Assembly: GCF_020694005.1 (NCBI RefSeq) | Contig: NZ_CP073013.1 | Coordinates: 1,870,578-1,934,577, forward strand | Length of the DNA: 64,000 nt | Direction of reading: 5' to 3' | Origin: Marinomonas profundi | GTDB lineage: Bacteria > Pseudomonadota > Gammaproteobacteria > Pseudomonadales > Marinomonadaceae | Part shown: piece by piece, positions 61,096 to 64,000 of the stretch | Position numbering within the stretch: position 1 is the stretch's first letter | How the letters are laid out: each line of letters starts with the position of its first letter | Notes under the pieces: generated by a model | Database searches by the model: none | Told to the model about the DNA's origin: nothing | Seen by the model: the letters and a program-made list of their open reading frames with translations, nothing else | Made by a program: the position numbers and the translations under genes

Positions 61096-61308
61096 AATTC
61101 ACGGTTATTTATTCCTCACCTTTGCTGATTTTTTGCTAGAATTCTTTCATCTGCGCTCTCTTAGAGACGGTCTTTAAATAGATGGCGTTCAGGTGGCTAT
61201 TTGTTGTGCCACAAGCGCGGTAAATTGGGGGAGTTCTGACGATATAACGTCGGATTTTTGATAATTAAGTATTTGGCTTTGCTCAATACTTTTCTGGTGA
61301 ATGTTTAC

Positions 61309-61929
61309 ATGAGTTTATTGATCTCGACTTGGATTAAGTTCTTTTTCCTGTTTGCGCCGTTTTTTGTGTTGTCTATGTTTCTCGCGTTAACGCGCGGTGA
61401 ATCATCGGCCTCGCGCCGACAGGTCGCAAATAAGGCCATTATTGCTTCAGTCGCAATTTCTATTGTGTTGCTGTTTTTTGGCGGCAGTTTGTTTGCGGTG
61501 TTGGGCATTACCTTGGATTCGTTCCGTATTGGCTCTGGCATCTTGTTGTTTATGTCGGCGTTGAGTTTGGTTCGGGATGGTACGCGGAATCATGCGGTTG
61601 GCATGCCCAGCGAAGAGCGTGATGATGTGTCTGTGGTGCCGCTGGCGGTGCCGACGATTATCGGGCCGGCGACCATTGGTACGATTCTAGTCTACGGTGC
61701 CGAGCTGCAAGGCTGGGACTTATTCCTCGGCTTGTGTGGTTTGCTGTTGGCGTTGGGTACCTTGACCATTATTTTGTACTCTGGTTCTTTGATCGAAAAA
61801 ATGCTCGGCCGTACGGGGTTAAATGTCTTGTCTAAAATTACCGGTTTGATTCTGGCTGCCATGGCGGCGCAAATCTTTATGAGCGGTGTGATGGGGTTTT
61901 TACAGCCAGTGGTTCCTGCCATTAGCTAA
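61309..61929 (+). CDS. MarC family inner-membrane protein
   Basis: A membrane protein of about 206 residues with six helices. ATG 61309 (MSLLISTWIKFFFLFAP) is preferred over a TTG 17 codons earlier because it starts at the first helix and has GGTGA upstream. Family markers are SFRIGSGILLFMSAL-type and PLAVPTIIGPATIGTILVYG segments. MarC-like proteins (UPF0056) have no firmly known function and were once wrongly linked to antibiotic resistance. Confidence 0.82.
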   Translation: MSLLISTWIKFFFLFAPFFVLSMFLALTRGESSASRRQVANKAIIASVAISIVLLFFGGSLFAVLGITLDSFRIGSGILLFMSALSLVRDGTRNHAVGMPSEERDDVSVVPLAVPTIIGPATIGTILVYGAELQGWDLFLGLCGLLLALGTLTIILYSGSLIEKMLGRTGLNVLSKITGLILAAMAAQIFMSGVMGFLQPVVPAIS

Positions 61930-61995
61930 CGCTTATTAATTGACGTTGGTACAAAATGTGACGTTTCTGGGCTTTGGCTTCTCCTTGGGTTTTAC

Positions 61996-62012
61996 TTGTT
62001 ATATCATAACAA
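61996..62012. promoter_or_regulatory. Zur box
   Basis: TTGTTATATCATAACAA is a perfect 7-3-7 palindrome, close to the gammaproteobacterial Zur consensus with GTTATA..TATAAC half-sites. It lies 31 bases before the NiCoT-zur-znuC operon, so zinc-dependent autorepression is expected. Confidence 0.75.
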
Positions 62013-62043
62013 AATCGTATTCAACCTCAGGTGAGAGCCAATT

Positions 62044-63012
62044 ATGGCGAAGAACGTCGCTTTTTTTCTGTTATCTTTTTTATTGCTGAGTCCACCGCTG
62101 TACGCTGCGGTGGAATTTTCGGTGTATCAAGACTTTATTCAGTGGACCCTTTCTCAACAGGCGACTTTTCATCGTGAATTGGTGTCTTTGGTTCGCTCTA
62201 TCAGCAAGGGCGGCAGTCCGGTTTTATTGTGGGGTTTAATATCCACTAGCTTCTTTTATGGCGTGTTTCATGCGGCTGGCCCAGGTCATGGCAAGGCGGT
62301 TATTTCAGCCTACATGCTAGCGAGTAAAGCGCCGTTACGCCGCGGTGTGAGTCTGGCGTTTTTGTGCGCTGGCGTTCAAGCCGTCATGGCGATATTGGTT
62401 ATTCTTGTGTTGAGTCAGGTGTTTTCTTTGGCCGGAAAAGCCATGCAAATCAGTCGCTTTTTTGAGATTGCCAGCTTTGCGGCAGTGGGCTTGATAGGTG
62501 TGTGGATTCTGCTGCGTTTACTGCGTGGTCAGTCCGGTTGCGGCCATGATCACTCAGAAGAAAGCCATTCACCAGATCATTTAACCGAACATCATCATTC
62601 TGATGCAGATCGGGGCCATTCACATGAACACTCTGATAACCATGCCTGCTGCGCACATCATGCCGATGAAGCTAAAACCGCTCGTCGTAGTATTTGGGCG
62701 ATGGTCGCCGCCGTGGGGATTCGACCTTGTACGGGGGCGATTTTAGTCTTGTTGTTTTCTTTGAGTACGGGCATCTTTTTGTGGGGCATCGTTGCGACCT
62801 TTGCCATGGCACTGGGCACTGCGATTACGGTGGCGGTGTTGGCTGGGGTGAGTGTGTTGGTACGTGATACTGGGTTGGCGTTAAGCAGTGAACATCGTGT
62901 TTGGCGACAACGGGTGTCGCGCATTTTTGGGTTTATGGCGGCTTTTGCCTTGATCATCATTAGTGGTTCCATGATTTGGAGCTACTTGAGCAATGCAGGA
63001 AGGACGTTTTAA
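62044..63012 (+). CDS. NiCoT/RcnA-like metal transporter in the zinc operon
   Basis: A 322-residue membrane protein with an N-terminal signal-like segment and about six helices. The first conserved motif is FHAAGPGHGKAVISAY (about 76-91), and the second half has VGIRPCTGAILVLLFSLSTG. Between them is a His-rich loop (about 178-215) with HDHSEESH and GHSHEHSDNHACCAHH. This matches nickel/cobalt carriers of the RcnA-like group. Its place under a Zur box with zur and znuC suggests zinc as the real substrate (inference). The stop overlaps the zur start by one base. Confidence 0.8.
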   Translation: MAKNVAFFLLSFLLLSPPLYAAVEFSVYQDFIQWTLSQQATFHRELVSLVRSISKGGSPVLLWGLISTSFFYGVFHAAGPGHGKAVISAYMLASKAPLRRGVSLAFLCAGVQAVMAILVILVLSQVFSLAGKAMQISRFFEIASFAAVGLIGVWILLRLLRGQSGCGHDHSEESHSPDHLTEHHHSDADRGHSHEHSDNHACCAHHADEAKTARRSIWAMVAAVGIRPCTGAILVLLFSLSTGIFLWGIVATFAMALGTAITVAVLAGVSVLVRDTGLALSSEHRVWRQRVSRIFGFMAAFALIIISGSMIWSYLSNAGRTF

Positions 63013-63521
63013 TGACAAAACAAGATTTACAGTCTCATCAATATGGCGCGCGCCATAATCACGATCATTGTATTGATACGGCGCTTGCTACTGCAGAAAC
63101 CTTGTGTGTTCAGCAAGGTCAGCGTTTGACGAAAGTACGCCGTCGCGCATTGGAGTTGATTTGGGAAAGTCATCGTCCACTGGGTGCGTATCAGTTATTG
63201 GCTAAGTTGGCGGAAGAAGGCTTCAACTCTGCGCCGCCAACGGTTTATCGTGCTTTGGACTTTTTATTGGGTGCAGGCTTGATTCATAAAGTCGAATCAA
63301 TGAACGCGTATCTTGGTTGTTCTCATGCTGATAAGGCGCATAAGGGGTATTTTTTAATTTGCGACGAATGCCACAATGTGATGGAGTTTGATTACCAAGA
63401 CATCCATGCGGCGTTGATTGCTAAAGCGGCTCAGCAAGGCTTTGAATTGCGCGCTGAAACCATTGAGTTAACGGGCTTGTGTGCCAAGTGCAAGGCGAAC
63501 TCTGCAGGAGCCAACCCATGA
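63012..63521 (+). CDS. zur: Zinc uptake regulator Zur (Fur family)
   Basis: A 169-residue Fur-family repressor. The DNA-binding domain has [20 protein letters not shown] and [14 protein letters not shown]. The metal-binding part has two CXXC pairs, ICDEC and LCAKC, for the structural zinc. ATG 63012 shares a base with the preceding stop, and the zur stop overlaps the znuC start (ATGA). The context with znuC separates Zur from Fur. Confidence 0.92.
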   Translation: MTKQDLQSHQYGARHNHDHCIDTALATAETLCVQQGQRLTKVRRRALELIWESHRPLGAYQLLAKLAEEGFNSAPPTVYRALDFLLGAGLIHKVESMNAYLGCSHADKAHKGYFLICDECHNVMEFDYQDIHAALIAKAAQQGFELRAETIELTGLCAKCKANSAGANP

Positions 63522-64000
63522 GTAAGCGATTGGTCGCTTTTGAAAAAATTGGTATTGCATTTGATGGTCGTATTTTGCTGGATAATATCGATATGAGCGT
63601 CAGTGAAGGCGAGATTGTCACCTTGATTGGCCCCAATGGCAGCGGAAAAAGCACGCTTATTCGCACCTTACTAGGTCTGCAAGAGGCAACCTCTGGTGAG
63701 GTAGTGCGACACAAAACCTTGCGCATTGGTTATATGCCGCAAAAACTGCACATTGATCCGACGCTGCCTTTAACCGTAAAGCATTTTTTGGCCTTGGTGC
63801 GAGGTGTTGATAAACAGCAGATTCTTCCCACGCTGGAAAAGCTCGGCATTGCGCATTTGCTGCATTCCCAAGTGCATGTCTTGTCTGGCGGTGAAACACA
63901 GCGCGTGCTGTTGGCGCGGGCTTTGTTGAATCGACCCAATCTATTGGTGTTAGATGAGCCAGTGCAAGGCGTGGATGTGAACGGTCAGGTGGAACTTTAT
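63518..64000 (+). CDS. znuC: Zinc ABC transporter ATP-binding protein (partial)
   Basis: The first 161 residues of an ABC ATPase whose C-terminus lies past the window. Walker A is GPNGSGKST, the signature [15 protein letters not shown] and Walker [13 protein letters not shown], the ZnuC-typical form. ATG 63518 overlaps the zur stop. It powers zinc import with ZnuB, whose gene probably follows. Confidence 0.9.
   Translation, partial: MSKRLVAFEKIGIAFDGRILLDNIDMSVSEGEIVTLIGPNGSGKSTLIRTLLGLQEATSGEVVRHKTLRIGYMPQKLHIDPTLPLTVKHFLALVRGVDKQQILPTLEKLGIAHLLHSQVHVLSGGETQRVLLARALLNRPNLLVLDEPVQGVDVNGQVELY

Overview
The window is a chromosomal segment of a marine gammaproteobacterium, most likely Marinomonas or a close Oceanospirillaceae relative. 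This assignment is inference from gene content: a cobalamin-riboswitch btuB-btuFCD locus, an Frc-type sugar ABC system, a TAXI-TRAP transporter with a TctDE-like two-component system, a CioAB-type cytochrome bd operon, and polA-thrB2 close to zur-znuC as in Pseudomonas-type genomes. No rRNA, tRNA or CRISPR array was seen.

Layout. 1-6.6 kb: partial B12-binding radical SAM gene on the minus strand, then a cobalamin riboswitch driving btuB and the overlapping btuF-btuC-btuD transport genes. 6.7-11.3 kb: a soluble PAS/chemoreceptor-like protein, the helicase hrpB and a 2Fe-2S ferredoxin. 11.4-18.9 kb: a two-component system followed by a fructose-type ABC importer (binding protein, permease, ATPase) and a second binding protein. 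Two intercistronic hairpins probably set expression ratios. 19-21.8 kb: an AEC carrier, an MscS channel, a small unknown gene and a voltage-gated cation channel with an unusual acidic filter. 22.1-23.5 kb: an Abi/HEPN gene lying between the channel gene and a diverged copy of that gene's own 3' end. 23.7-31.2 kb: an EamA exporter, then a TctDE-like two-component system with a solute-binding protein and a TAXI-TRAP transporter. 31.2-37.5 kb: the cioAB operon, with one tiny membrane gene at each end and an FNR/ANR box, divergent from a sensor kinase/NtrC-type regulator pair.

37.5-50.7 kb is the accessory region. It holds a hipBA module with twin operators, an XRE-type regulator with a coupled 43-residue gene plus a truncated copy that keeps the same operator, mtgA, two truncated genes, and a RAYT transposase unit. 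An IS4-family element sits inside one inverted repeat of that unit, with a clear 9-bp target duplication. Next comes a low-GC, tightly coupled operon: N6-adenine methyltransferase with a specificity-like tail, PRTase-CE-like protein, ORC/Cdc6-like ATPase and an unknown protein. It looks like a conflict (defence) system and is the best candidate for an undescribed system. Two of its genes are interrupted here, one by a single in-frame stop and one by a frameshift in an A8 tract. About 1.6 kb of gene-poor, transposon-scarred DNA and a possible BECR-fold nuclease gene follow.

50.7-64 kb returns to core genes: polA, thrB2, a DUF1007 protein, a LysE exporter, a TetR-regulated RND efflux pair with a perfect palindromic operator, marC, and a Zur-box-preceded NiCoT-zur-znuC operon that runs off the end of the window.
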